Assembly: GCF_052115385.1 (NCBI RefSeq)
Contig: NZ_JBFRGP010000011.1
Coordinates: forward strand, 82,914-146,913
From: Dyella_D sp052115385
Lineage (GTDB): Bacteria; Pseudomonadota; Gammaproteobacteria; Xanthomonadales; Rhodanobacteraceae
DNA length: 64,000 nt
Reading direction: 5' to 3'
Shown here: positions 7,624-16,267 of the stretch, piece after piece
How positions within the stretch are numbered: position 1 is the first letter of the stretch
Layout of the letters: each line of letters starts with the position of its first letter
Made by a program: the position numbers and the translations under genes
The notes under the pieces: model-generated
The model's database searches: none
What the model saw: only the letters and a program-made list of their open reading frames with translations
What the model was told of the DNA's origin: nothing

Positions 7624-8583
7624 TTACGGGATTTGGGGCAACGTGCCCGGGTCTAGGCGGGACGGGAGCCCGGCCAGGTGCGGATAACCGCCGAACGACA
7701 GCACCGCCTCGCCGCCGGCCACGCGCAGGCGGGCCGCGGCGCCGAACGGCAGGGTGAACTTGTCCGGCTCGTGGCCGAACGGCAGCCCGCTAACCACCGG
7801 CACCCGCGCCACCCGGCCGATCTGCGCGAACGCGGCGGGGACGTCGTAGCCGTTGTCGTAGGCCGCCGGGCGGCAGTGGGTGAAATGGCCCAGCACCAGG
7901 GCGCGCTGGCGGTCCAGCACGCCGGCCAGGTGCAGCTGGTACAGCAGGCGCTCGATCCGGTACGGCGGCTCGCCGACGTCCTCGACGAACAGGATGCCGC
8001 CATCGATGCGCGGGAAATACGGCGTGCCCAGCAGGCTGCACAGCACGGCGAGGTTGCCGCCCCACAGCGGGCCTTCCACATCCAGCTCGCCCTCCGCAGG
8101 CGTCGCCCAGCTCGCGCTGGACTGCGGCGCGCTGAGCGTGCGCCAGAAGTGCTCCCACATCAGCGGATGCAGCTCCGGCGCGCCGAAGTCCGGCCCCAGC
8201 ATGGGGCCGCCGAAGCTGGCCAGGCCGCTCCTGGTGTACAGCGCCAGCTGCAGCGCGGTGAAGTCGCTATGCCCGACCAGCAAGGTGGCGGTGCCGGCCA
8301 GGCGCTCGCGCAGCGCGTCGTAGTCCAGTTGTTCCAGCAGGCGCGTGGCGCCATAGCCGCCGCGGATGGCCAGCACGATGTCCGGCAACGGGTCCGCACC
8401 GGCCAGCGCGTTGAGCTCGCCGACGCGCTGTTCGTCCGATCCGGCATAGCGCAGCTCGGTGCGTTCGAGCGCATCGAGGCCTTGCAAGGTGCAGCCGACG
8501 GCCTGCAGCCGCGCCACGCCGCGCTGCATGGCGGCGCGGTCGTGCGGATACCCGGAGGGAGCGATCAAACGGATGGCGGTCAT
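7624..8583 (-). CDS. ldcA: LD-carboxypeptidase (muramoyltetrapeptide carboxypeptidase, S66)
   Basis: This encodes 319 residues. LdcA removes the terminal D-Ala from cytoplasmic tetrapeptides during murein recycling. The S66 triad can be placed: Ser106 in VGHSDFTA, a Glu in LFVEDVGEPPYRIER, and a His in GLPFGHEPDKFTLPFG. The substrate-loop motif AIRGGYGATRLL is also present. It sits between ribBX and ribH on the same strand, 82 nt after ribBX and 45 nt before ribH. It has no role in riboflavin synthesis and looks like an insertion into that operon. Confidence 0.92.
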   Translation of the reverse strand: MTAIRLIAPSGYPHDRAAMQRGVARLQAVGCTLQGLDALERTELRYAGSDEQRVGELNALAGADPLPDIVLAIRGGYGATRLLEQLDYDALRERLAGTATLLVGHSDFTALQLALYTRSGLASFGGPMLGPDFGAPELHPLMWEHFWRTLSAPQSSASWATPAEGELDVEGPLWGGNLAVLCSLLGTPYFPRIDGGILFVEDVGEPPYRIERLLYQLHLAGVLDRQRALVLGHFTHCRPAAYDNGYDVPAAFAQIGRVARVPVVSGLPFGHEPDKFTLPFGAAARLRVAGGEAVLSFGGYPHLAGLPSRLDPGTLPQIP

Positions 8584-8665
8584 GGCGTAAGCGGTGGTGG
8601 CAGAAGCCGGCAGTATGCCGCGCGCGCCCTGGCCGCCCGATGGCGGCACCCGGGCGCGGGCCGGA

Positions 8666-9757
8666 TCACACGTGCTCGACCACCTCCAGCCCGAAGCCGC
8701 CCAGGCCGACCAGCTTGCGCGGCGTGCCCAGCACGCGCAGGCGCTGCACGCCCAGGTCGGCCAGCATCTGCGCGCCCAGGCCGAGCTGGCGCCATTCCTG
8801 CTGCTGCGCTTCTTCAGGCGCCTGCGCCGAGGGCTGCCGGCTGAGGCGGCGCAGCAGCGCGTCCGGGGTGTCCTCGCCGGACAGCACCAGCAGCACGCCG
8901 CGGTCCTCGTCGGCAATGCGGCGCAGCGCGGCGGTGACGGTCAGGCCCAGGTCGTCGCGCTGCAGATGCAGCACGTCGGACAGCGTGTTGCGCACATGCA
9001 CGCGGGTGAGCACCGGCGCGCCGTCGTTGAGCTTGCCGCGGGTCAACGCGAAATGCAGGCCGTGATGGATCGCGTCGCGGTAGGCCACCAGGCGGAACGG
9101 GCCGAACTCGGTGTCGACCTGTTCCTCGTGCACGCGCTTGACCGTCTTCTCGGTTTCCAGGCGGTAGCGGATCAGGTCGGCGATCGAGCCGATCTTCAGG
9201 CCATGCTTGTGCGCGAACACCTCCAGCTCCGGCCGGCGCGCCATCGAGCCGTCCTCGTGCAGGATCTCGATCAGCACCGCCGACGGCTCCAGCCCCGCCA
9301 GCGCGGCGAGATCGCAACCGGCCTCGGTATGGCCGGCGCGGCTGAGCACGCCGCCCGGCTGCGCGGTGAGCGGAAAGATATGGCCGGGCTGCGACAGGTC
9401 CTGCGGCTGGGCGTCCGACTTCACCGCCACCTGGATGGTGCGCGCGCGGTCGTGCGCCGAGATGCCGGTGGTGACGCCCTCGGCCGCCTCGATCGAGACG
9501 GTGAAGTTGGTGTGGTACGGCGAGGTGTTGTCGCTGACCATCGGGCGCAAGCCCAACTGCCGCGTGCGCTGCTCGGTCAGGGTCAGGCAGACCAGGCCGC
9601 GCGCCTCGCGCACCATGAAGTTGATGTCCTCCGGCCGCACCATCTGCGCAGCCATGATCAGGTCGCCTTCGTTCTCGCGGTCCTCGTCGTCGAGGATCAC
9701 GACCATGCGGCCGGCGCGGATGTCTTCGAGGATTTCGGGGATGGTGTTGAAAGCCAT
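8666..9757 (-). CDS. ribB: 3,4-dihydroxy-2-butanone 4-phosphate synthase fused to a degenerate GTP cyclohydrolase II-like domain (RibBX type)
   Basis: This encodes 363 residues. Residues 1 to about 205 are an intact RibB: VILDDEDRENEGDLIMAA, REARGLVCL and GHTEAGCDLA carry the acidic metal site and catalytic His, so the protein should turn ribulose 5-phosphate into the butanone substrate of RibH. The second half (about 210-363) aligns with GTP cyclohydrolase II but the zinc-binding Cys-X10-Cys-X-Cys set is gone (RNTLSDVLHLQRDDLG stands there) and the RQEGRNIG loop is missing. This fits the RibBX architecture, in which the second domain lacks cyclohydrolase activity. ATG at 9757. A separate ribA is required elsewhere in the genome. 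Confidence 0.93.
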   Translation of the reverse strand: MAFNTIPEILEDIRAGRMVVILDDEDRENEGDLIMAAQMVRPEDINFMVREARGLVCLTLTEQRTRQLGLRPMVSDNTSPYHTNFTVSIEAAEGVTTGISAHDRARTIQVAVKSDAQPQDLSQPGHIFPLTAQPGGVLSRAGHTEAGCDLAALAGLEPSAVLIEILHEDGSMARRPELEVFAHKHGLKIGSIADLIRYRLETEKTVKRVHEEQVDTEFGPFRLVAYRDAIHHGLHFALTRGKLNDGAPVLTRVHVRNTLSDVLHLQRDDLGLTVTAALRRIADEDRGVLLVLSGEDTPDALLRRLSRQPSAQAPEEAQQQEWRQLGLGAQMLADLGVQRLRVLGTPRKLVGLGGFGLEVVEHV

Positions 9758-9804
9758 AAAAAAGGTCTCGGTTAAATTTTGTATTGCCTCAACCTGCAAG
9801 GCTG

Positions 9805-9965
9805 AATCCTTCTCCCCCCCGGGAGCACGCGGGGAGCGCACAGGGATGTGCGCGGCTCTGAGGAGCGAGGAAGGTGGCGGCAGCCGGATGAGGGTACGGG
9901 CGAAGTGCAACGCCCCACTCCGCCCGTACCCTCACCCCAACCCCTCTCCCGACGGGAGAGGGGCT
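9805..9965. repeat. Family B repeat, copy 1
   Basis: A block of about 160 bp between ribE and ribBX. It contains a CCCTCTCCCGACGGGAGAGGG hairpin (about 9943-9963), the inverted pair ACTCCGCCCGTACCCTCACC / GGGTACGGGCGAAGTG, and a GAGGAGCGAGGAAGGTGGCGG stretch, written here only in part. The same block occurs in the opposite orientation at 31443-31610 and in shorter form at 21098-21213. Confidence 0.85.
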
Positions 9966-9972
9966 TTAAGCC

Positions 9973-10614
9973 TCAGGCGAAGCCGTGCTTCTTCAGAAAG
10001 TCCTCATCGAGCCGCGGCGAACCGCCGCCGCCCATCAGCCTTTCCACATAGCGCGCGACCACATCCACCTCCAGGTTCACCGCGTCGCCCGGGCGGCGCG
10101 CGTGGAATACCGTGTGTTCCACCGTATGGGGGATAAGGTTCACGCCGAAACGCAGGCCGTCGACTTCGTTGACGGTGAGGCTGGTGCCTTCGATGCAGAT
10201 CGAGCCCTTGGCGGCGATATAGCGCGCCAGGTTGGCCGGCACCTCGAAGGTCCAGCGCTGCGAGCGGCCGTCGGGGGTGATCGAGACCACCTTGCCCATG
10301 CCGTCGACATGGCCGGAGACCAGGTGTCCGCCCAGGCGGTCGGCCAGGCGCAGCGCCTTTTCCAGGTTTACCGGGTCGCCGGCCTTGAGCTTGCCCAGGG
10401 TGGTCAGCGCCAGGGTTTCGTTGGAGACGTCGGCGCCGAAACCGCGCGGCTCCAGCGTCACTGCGGTGAGACACACGCCGGAGACGGCGATGCTGTCGCC
10501 CAGCTGCACGTCGGCGAGATCGAGTCCGGCGGTGTCGACATACAGGCGCACATCGCCGCCACGCGGTTCGAGCCGCGCGATGCGGCCTACGGTCTGGATG
10601 ATTCCGGTGAACAT
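9973..10614 (-). CDS. ribE: Riboflavin synthase alpha chain
   Basis: This encodes 213 residues with the two tandem barrels of RibE: the first starts MFTGIIQTVG and contains GDSIAVSGVCLT, the second contains LVSGHVDGMGKV and GTSLTVNEVDG. The enzyme dismutates two lumazine molecules into riboflavin. ATG at 10614 is fixed by the invariant MFTGI start. An FMN riboswitch precedes it, so the gene is repressed when FMN is plentiful. ribBX follows after 215 nt, most of it occupied by a family B repeat. Confidence 0.97.
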   Translation of the reverse strand: MFTGIIQTVGRIARLEPRGGDVRLYVDTAGLDLADVQLGDSIAVSGVCLTAVTLEPRGFGADVSNETLALTTLGKLKAGDPVNLEKALRLADRLGGHLVSGHVDGMGKVVSITPDGRSQRWTFEVPANLARYIAAKGSICIEGTSLTVNEVDGLRFGVNLIPHTVEHTVFHARRPGDAVNLEVDVVARYVERLMGGGGSPRLDEDFLKKHGFA

Positions 10615-10746
10615 CAGCGCACCTCCTGCACGGAGGCGGCGGTCGAGCTGTCGATGTAGTTCATGAAACGTTTCCCGCGTCAGAAAGTCTGCGAAAAACG
10701 CCCCAAGGCGCATGGCAGGCGCACACCGCGAGCGTGTCCGCCGTAC

Positions 10747-10945
10747 CGTCTTCTCTCATCCGGACTTTCCGGAAAGGCCCCCCGCCGAACAGCGTGAGGA
10801 TTTCCGACCGTCGGCTCCGGCATCGGACCGGATCTGCTGACCTTTCGCTCAGGGAGCGAAAGCGCTCGCGGGCTCGTGTCGGATGCCCTTGCGGGCCTCG
10901 TCCACCTACCGCCGGTGGGGAATCGCACCCCGCCCTGAAGACGTC
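10747..10945 (-). promoter_or_regulatory. FMN riboswitch (RFN element) upstream of ribE
   Basis: Read on the minus strand, the element opens with the conserved GGGCGGGGTGCGATTCCCCA and CCGGCGGTAGG segments (about 10900-10937) and closes with GTCCGGATGAGAGAAGA (about 10749-10765), with the usual paired arms between. These are the signature bases of the FMN aptamer. The leader then runs about 130 nt to the ribE ATG. A weak -10-like TAGACT lies at 10980-10985. Binding of FMN should lower expression of ribE and the genes behind it. Confidence 0.95.
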
Positions 10946-11038
10946 GTAATGGTTGTCGCCGGGTCGCCCCGGCCGCCGGAGTCTAGCACCGGCCAGTGTT
11001 TCCCGGGGCGCACGCTGCGTGCGCTTTCAGGCGGCAAC

Positions 11039-11941
11039 CTAAAGCTCTGCGGAGAGGAAATCGATCAATGCGCGCAGCGCCGGCGCCCGGTCCGCGCCCG
11101 GCAGCCACACCAGTTGGATCGGCGAAATGCTCAGCTCCCACTCCGGCAGCACCGGCACCAGCTTGCCGCAGGCCACCAGCGGATCGGCCATGTAGTCGCC
11201 CTGGATGCCGATGCCCACGCCGGCCAGCAGCGCATCGCGCGTGGCCATCGCATCGTTGCAGCTCAGCACCGGATCGATGCGCACCGAGCGGCACCGCCGC
11301 CCCTGGCTGAACTGCCACAGCGTGCCGGTGCGCAGGCCGCTGAAGGCGACGCAGCGATGCGCCTTCAGTTCGGCCGGATCGGTCACCGCCGGCGCGGCGG
11401 CGAGATACGACGGCGCCGCGCACAGATAACGCCGCATGCTGCCCACGCGCCGCGCCACCAGCTGCGAATCGGCCAGCCGGCCCACGCGCAGGGCCAGATC
11501 GATGCGGCCGGCGACCAGGTCGACGTAAGCGTCGTCGTAGACCGCCTCGATGCGGATCTGCGGATGCTTGGCCATGAAACTCGCCAGCACCGGCGCCACG
11601 CACAGCCGCCCATACGAACCCGGCAGATGCACGCACAGCCGCCCGGCCGGCTCGCCGCCCTGCGGCCGCAGTTCCGCCGCCATCGCCAGCATCACCGCGT
11701 CCAGCCGCTGGCAATGCGCCAGCAACTGCTCGCCGCGCGGGGTCAAGGTCACCCGCCGCGTGGTGCGCAGGAACAGCTTGCCGCCCACCGCCTGTTCCAG
11801 CGCGGCGATGCGCCGGCTCAGCACCGACGGCGTGCAGCCGGCCTCGTGCGCGGCGCGCGAGAAATTCAGCACCCGCGCGGCGATGGCGAAGCCGCGCAGT
11901 TCGCGCAGGCGGTTCGGGGTGAGCTCGAAGGATTGATTCAT
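11039..11941 (-). CDS. LysR family transcriptional regulator
   Basis: This encodes 300 residues. The N-terminal winged helix-turn-helix is clear: LRELRGFAIAARVLNFSRAA, then GCTPSVLSRRIAALEQAVGGKLF and TPRGEQLL, with the periplasmic-binding-like effector domain from about residue 95. The subgroup looks like the AaeR/DsdC-type regulators that usually control one divergent neighbour. The gene is divergent from the alcohol dehydrogenase-like gene at 12031 with only 89 nt between the starts, so that gene is the likely target. The effector is unknown. Confidence 0.92.
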   Translation of the reverse strand: MNQSFELTPNRLRELRGFAIAARVLNFSRAAHEAGCTPSVLSRRIAALEQAVGGKLFLRTTRRVTLTPRGEQLLAHCQRLDAVMLAMAAELRPQGGEPAGRLCVHLPGSYGRLCVAPVLASFMAKHPQIRIEAVYDDAYVDLVAGRIDLALRVGRLADSQLVARRVGSMRRYLCAAPSYLAAAPAVTDPAELKAHRCVAFSGLRTGTLWQFSQGRRCRSVRIDPVLSCNDAMATRDALLAGVGIGIQGDYMADPLVACGKLVPVLPEWELSISPIQLVWLPGADRAPALRALIDFLSAEL

Positions 11942-11964
11942 ATCACGAACAAAAGATATGTGAT
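11942..11964. promoter_or_regulatory. Candidate LysR operator
   Basis: ATCAC at 11942-11946 and GTGAT at 11960-11964 form an inverted pair spaced by 13 nt, directly before the LysR start codon and upstream of the divergent dehydrogenase. This is the kind of dyad that LysR regulators bind for autorepression and activation of a divergent gene. The assignment rests on position and symmetry only. Confidence 0.4.
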
Positions 11965-12030
11965 GTCGATGGATTATCGCTCAATCGTCCGCAGCCCACC
12001 ATGGCGCCATCCACCACCCAGGAGCCCGCC

Positions 12031-13041
12031 ATGCGCGCCTACCAGCTCACCCAGTTCGGCCTCGACCACCTGTCCCTGCTCGACCAGCCCGCCCCGCGCC
12101 CCGGCCCCGGCCAGGTGCTGGTGAAGATGGAAGCGGCTTCGCTCAACTTCCGCGATCACCTGATGGTCCACGGCCAGCTCTACCGCGACGTGGCGCTGCC
12201 GATGACGCCGGTCTCCGATGGCGCCGGCACGGTGCTGGAAGTCGGCGACAGCGTCACCCGCTTCAAGCCCGGCGACCGCGTCAGCACCTTCTACAAGGCG
12301 CGCTGGCTGGCCGGCGGCATGCGTCCCGAATGGGAGGGCGCGGACCTCGGCGGTCCGGGGCCGGGCGCGATGCGCGAGCTGGCCTGCTATGACGCTTATG
12401 CGCTGGCCCACGCGCCGTCGCATATGAGCGCCGTGCAGGCGGCCACCCTGCCGATTGCCGCACTCACCGCGTGGACGGCGCTGGAGCAGGCCCACGTCAC
12501 CACCGGCCAGAGCGTGCTGTTGCTCGGCACCGGCGGCGTGTCGCTGTTCGCGCTGCAACTGGCGAAGGCGCGTGGGGCGAAGGTGATCCTGCTGTCGTCC
12601 AGCGACGAGAAGCTGGAACGCGCCAAGGCGCTGGGCGCCGATATCGGCATCAACTACGCGAAGCTGCCTGCATGGGGCGCCGCGGTGCGCGAAGCCAATG
12701 GCGGGCGCGGCGTGGATGTCGTAGTGGAGACGGTCGGCGCGTCGACCTTCGCGCAATCGGTGGACGCAGTGGCGATGCACGGCTTTATCGGCATCGTCGG
12801 TTTCATGGGCGGCAACGAAGCGACGCTGCCGCTGGTGCCGGCCATTCTCAAGCGCGTGCAGCTGCAGGGCATCTCGGTCGCCTCGCTGGAACAGCACGAG
12901 CGGATGGTGCGCGCGCTGGAGGCGATCCGGCTGCAGCCGGTGATCGATGCGGTGTACGGGTTTGGCGAGTTGCGCGAGGCGTTCGGGGAGATGGCTGCCG
13001 GGAAGCACTTCGGCAAGATCGCGATCGACTTCGCCAGGTAA
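12031..13041 (+). CDS. Zinc-independent medium-chain alcohol dehydrogenase / quinone oxidoreductase-like protein
   Basis: This encodes 336 residues. It has a GroES-like N-terminal domain (NFRDHLMVHGQLY, then PVSDGAGTVLEVGD) and a Rossmann domain with LLLGTGGVSLFALQLAKARGAKV (about residues 165-187), written here only in part. The Cys and His ligands of zinc enzymes are absent, so an NADPH-dependent quinone or enone reductase is likely. ATG at 12031 has AGGAG 7 nt upstream, better than the ATG at 12001. It is divergent from a LysR gene that probably controls it. Confidence 0.88.
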   Translation: MRAYQLTQFGLDHLSLLDQPAPRPGPGQVLVKMEAASLNFRDHLMVHGQLYRDVALPMTPVSDGAGTVLEVGDSVTRFKPGDRVSTFYKARWLAGGMRPEWEGADLGGPGPGAMRELACYDAYALAHAPSHMSAVQAATLPIAALTAWTALEQAHVTTGQSVLLLGTGGVSLFALQLAKARGAKVILLSSSDEKLERAKALGADIGINYAKLPAWGAAVREANGGRGVDVVVETVGASTFAQSVDAVAMHGFIGIVGFMGGNEATLPLVPAILKRVQLQGISVASLEQHERMVRALEAIRLQPVIDAVYGFGELREAFGEMAAGKHFGKIAIDFAR

Positions 13042-13048
13042 TCCAAAG

Positions 13049-13145
13049 CCGGCGTAGGTTGGGGTGAGCGAAGCGAACCCCAACATGGGCCACCTTCCGC
13101 CGCGCACACGTTGGGGTTCGCTTCGCTCACCCCAACCTACGCCGG
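13049..13145. repeat. Family A inverted repeat, copy 2
   Basis: Two perfect 36-nt arms (13049-13084 and 13110-13145) surround a 25-nt loop. The core is GTAGGTTGGGGTGAGC then GAAGC then GAACCCCAAC. It lies between the convergent stops of the dehydrogenase (13041) and the Gfo/Idh/MocA gene (13157). Confidence 0.9.
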
Positions 13146-13156
13146 CGCGTGGCGCC

Positions 13157-14179
13157 TCAGGCGCCGATGACCTGCCCCGTCTTGCGCCGATACGCACGCA
13201 GCACCTGATCCATCACCCAGTTCGTGCGCGCCCCGCTCTCGGCGGTGGAAGGACACACGCCCTTCTCCCCGCGCAACTCCCGCACGATGGTCTCGATCAA
13301 CGGCTGCTGGATATGCGCGGGATTGGCCACGCGATACTCGCGCACGCCCTCCTTCGTCTCCACCGCGATCGGCCCGTCGCCAAAGGTGGCAAAGCGCATG
13401 CTGCCCCGGTCGCCGATCACCTCGATGCAGTCGTGGTGCTTGTAGCTGTCGAAATTCCACAGCCCGGTACCCAGCACGCCGCTGTCGAAGGCGAACGACA
13501 TCGCCACCGTATCCTCCGGCGGATACGCGCCGAGCTGATTGCCCGCGCGCCCTTCCGCCGACACGATCGGCCCGAACAGCCAGTCGAGGATATCCAGCGT
13601 ATGGCAGCCGATATCCATGAACACGCCACCGCCGGAAATTTCCGGCAGCACGTGCCACGGCAGCCTGGCGCTGTCGTGATAGCGCGGATGGTGCGGCTCG
13701 TACAGCACCGTGTTGACCGCCCGCGGCGCACCGATCGCCTGCTGCTCGAACAGCAGCTCGCGCACTTTGTGGAAGCGCGGCAGCATGCGGCGGTAATAGG
13801 CGACGAACACCGGCACCTTCGCGTCGACACCCGCACGCAGGATCGCCGCGCACTCGGCATGGTCCAGCGCCATCGGCTTTTCCACATACACCGGCTTGCC
13901 CGCGGCGATGCACATCAACGCGTACTGCTTGTGCGTCGACGGCGGCGTGGCTACGTAGACCGCATCCACTTCCGCGTCGGCGATCAGCGCGGCCGCATCG
14001 TCGTACCAGCGCGGCACGCCGTGGCGCTGCGCATAGTCCTGCGCCTTGGCGCCGTCGCGCCGCATCACCGCCACCAGCGCGGAATGCGGCGCCTGCTGGA
14101 AACCGGGGCCGCTCTTCAGCTCGGTGACGTTGCCGCAGCCGATGATGCCCCAACGGATCACGTGCGCTTCCTGGTTCAT
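13157..14179 (-). CDS. Gfo/Idh/MocA family NAD(P)-dependent oxidoreductase
   Basis: This encodes 340 residues. The N-terminal Rossmann fold has IRWGIIGCGNVTELKSGPG, and the family hallmark AGKPVYVEKPMALDH supplies the catalytic-region Lys-Pro. The C-terminal alpha/beta half contains GGGVFMDIGCHTLDILDW with the conserved Asp and His. These enzymes usually oxidise or reduce sugars, inositols or related polyols. Its start overlaps the end of the phytanoyl-CoA dioxygenase-like gene by 4 nt, so the two enzymes are co-expressed and may act on one substrate. That substrate cannot be predicted. Confidence 0.92.
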   Translation of the reverse strand: MNQEAHVIRWGIIGCGNVTELKSGPGFQQAPHSALVAVMRRDGAKAQDYAQRHGVPRWYDDAAALIADAEVDAVYVATPPSTHKQYALMCIAAGKPVYVEKPMALDHAECAAILRAGVDAKVPVFVAYYRRMLPRFHKVRELLFEQQAIGAPRAVNTVLYEPHHPRYHDSARLPWHVLPEISGGGVFMDIGCHTLDILDWLFGPIVSAEGRAGNQLGAYPPEDTVAMSFAFDSGVLGTGLWNFDSYKHHDCIEVIGDRGSMRFATFGDGPIAVETKEGVREYRVANPAHIQQPLIETIVRELRGEKGVCPSTAESGARTNWVMDQVLRAYRRKTGQVIGA

Positions 14180-15018
14180 CGGATCTCGAATTCCTTGCTG
14201 ATGAATTGCTGGTGCCAGGCGTGGTACTGGTCCACTTCCGGATGGCGCGCGCGTTCGGCGACGTGCGCTTCGAGCGCGGCGCGCACCTCGGGCGCCAGGC
14301 TCGCCAGATATTCCGGCGTGTATTCACGATGATCGAGCACGCCGAAGTGGCAGGTCGGCGCATGCGCGCTGGCATGGAAGCCCAGATGGATGGTGATGCG
14401 CCGCTGTTCGAGCACGCCCGCATAGCCGCGATGCACGGCGTAGTTGTTGTAGAACACCGCCTGGCCGGGCTTCAGCACCAGCTGGATGCCCTGCGCAAGC
14501 TCCGGCTGCGCATCGACCGGCGCGATGCGGGGATCGCTGCCGAAGATGCGCCGCTCCGCGTCGTCGTACGCGCGGCGATGGCTGCCCGGCACGATCCACA
14601 AACAGGGGTCGTCTGTCAGCGGGATATTCACCTGCACGTAGTTGTAGCGATAGTCATCGCTGAACCAGCGCGGGTCGATCTGCTCGTCCGGCACCTGCAT
14701 CAGGTCGCGATGCCAGCCCTGCCGATAGTCCACGCCGGCGTCGGCATAGAACAGCGAGGCGCCATCGATCACGATGCCCTCGCCCAGCAGGTCCGCCGCG
14801 ATCGCCCGCAGCACGGGATGGCAGATCACCGGCTGGATCGCGCGCACGTCCTTGCCCGGCTGCAGGAACTGCAGGTTCATCATGCGGCCACGCTCGCCGC
14901 GTTCGGCGCGCGCCCGTTCCACGCCGTCGACGTAGCGCGCGACCTCGTCCGCGCTCAAGGCGTCGCGGATCACATAACCCTGGGTCCGGAACTGTTCGCG
15001 CTCCGCCGCGGTAAGCAT
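14176..15018 (-). CDS. Phytanoyl-CoA dioxygenase (PhyH) family protein
   Basis: This encodes 280 residues, an Fe(II)/2-oxoglutarate-dependent oxygenase. The facial triad is visible as His103 and Asp105 (WHRDL) and His196 (AVHRGYAG), with an Arg a few residues later (QRRITIHL) for 2-oxoglutarate. A conserved WIVPGSHRR segment sits between them. Such proteins hydroxylate lipids, sugars or secondary metabolites in the cytoplasm. It is the first gene of a two-gene unit with the Gfo/Idh/MocA oxidoreductase (4-nt overlap). The pair interrupts the nrdR-ribD to ribE order. Confidence 0.9.
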   Translation of the reverse strand: MLTAAEREQFRTQGYVIRDALSADEVARYVDGVERARAERGERGRMMNLQFLQPGKDVRAIQPVICHPVLRAIAADLLGEGIVIDGASLFYADAGVDYRQGWHRDLMQVPDEQIDPRWFSDDYRYNYVQVNIPLTDDPCLWIVPGSHRRAYDDAERRIFGSDPRIAPVDAQPELAQGIQLVLKPGQAVFYNNYAVHRGYAGVLEQRRITIHLGFHASAHAPTCHFGVLDHREYTPEYLASLAPEVRAALEAHVAERARHPEVDQYHAWHQQFISKEFEIR

Positions 15019-15097
15019 GCAGCGCACTCCTCGAAGACTGGCCTGGCGCCGGCGGCGCCGTATTGGCCGGCGATTCTGGGCGCCAGCCCGCGGACGG

Positions 15098-16195
15098 TCA
15101 ATCGCGCGCGGGACGCAGGCGCAGGCGCAGGTCCTGGCCCAGCATGCGCTGGTCCAGCACGCGCAGGTTCCAGCGCGCGCCCATGTCTTCCAGCGCGGGC
15201 AGGCGCAGCAGCGGACGGGCGGTGTCGCCCAGCAGCAGCGGCGCGATGTAGAGCAGCAGTTCGTCGGCCAGGCCCGCGGCGAGCAACGCGCCGCACAGGG
15301 TGGGGCCGGCTTCGACATGCACTTCGTTGCAGCCGCGCGCGGCCAGCAGGGCCAGCACGGCGGACAGGTCGAGGCCGCCGTCCGCTTCCGCGACTGCCGC
15401 CAGATCGGCCTGCTGCAGATGCGCCGGCACGGCCGCGCCTTCGGCGTGCAGCAGCAAGGTCGGTGCGCTGCCGTCCAGCACGTGGCTGCCGGCCGGCGTG
15501 CGCAGGCTGCGGTCCAGCACCACGCGCAGCGGCGGCGCGCAGGGTTCATCGATGCGTGCGGTCAGCCGCGGATCGTCCGCCAGCACCGTGCCGCTGCCGG
15601 CGAGGATCGCCGAGCTGCGCGCACGCCAGCGCTGCACGTCGGCGCGCGCGGCTTCGCCGGTGATCCATTTCGACTCGCCATGCGCCAGCGCGGTACGGCC
15701 GTCCAGGCTCATTGCCAGCTTCAGGCGTACCCAGGGGCGGTTGCGCTCGATGCGGCTGAAGAAGCCGACGTTCAATTCGCGCGCGGCTTCGCGCATCAAG
15801 CCGATGTCGACCGCGATACCCGCTTCGCGCAGCTTGCCGATGCCGCGGCCTGCCACTTGCGGGAACGGATCCTCGGCCGCCACCACCACCCGCGACACGC
15901 CCGCCGCGACCAGCGCATCCGCGCAAGGCGGCGTGCGGCCGTGATGGGCACAGGGTTCCAGCGTGACGTAGGCGGTGGCGCCGCGGGCGCGCGCGCCGGC
16001 GGCGCGCAAGGCGAACACTTCGGCATGCGGTTCGCCGGCGCGCGGATGGAAGCCTTCGCCCACCACCTCGTCGCCATGCGCGATCACGCAACCCACGCGC
16101 GGATTCGGCTGGGTGGTGAACATGCCGCGCTCGGCCAGGCGCAGGGCCTGCGCCATCAGCACGTGATCGGTGGCAGTAAAGGCGGAGCTGGACAT
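15098..16195 (-). CDS. ribD: Bifunctional pyrimidine deaminase/reductase RibD
   Basis: This encodes 365 residues. The N-terminal zinc deaminase (about 1-145) has HAEVFAL and PCAHHGRTPPC; the C-terminal reductase (about 150-365) has RPWVRLKLAMSLDGRTA and GESKWITG. It carries out the second and third steps of riboflavin synthesis. It lies 72 nt behind nrdR. In related genomes ribE normally follows; here four unrelated genes intervene, and ribE has its own FMN-controlled leader. Confidence 0.96.
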   Translation of the reverse strand: MSSSAFTATDHVLMAQALRLAERGMFTTQPNPRVGCVIAHGDEVVGEGFHPRAGEPHAEVFALRAAGARARGATAYVTLEPCAHHGRTPPCADALVAAGVSRVVVAAEDPFPQVAGRGIGKLREAGIAVDIGLMREAARELNVGFFSRIERNRPWVRLKLAMSLDGRTALAHGESKWITGEAARADVQRWRARSSAILAGSGTVLADDPRLTARIDEPCAPPLRVVLDRSLRTPAGSHVLDGSAPTLLLHAEGAAVPAHLQQADLAAVAEADGGLDLSAVLALLAARGCNEVHVEAGPTLCGALLAAGLADELLLYIAPLLLGDTARPLLRLPALEDMGARWNLRVLDQRMLGQDLRLRLRPARD

Positions 16196-16267
16196 GGCGT
16201 CCCGTCAGTTTCGAAGCGCAGGCGCGGGCCGGAGGAGTCTATGCGAAGCCGTGCTGCCGCCGCGCCG

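Noticed and set aside
9841..10136. Plus-strand frames inside the family B repeats
   Set aside because: The same peptide pattern (CAALRSEEGGGSRMRVR) appears at 9.8 kb and again at 31.5 kb because the repeat is shared; it is a repeat artefact.
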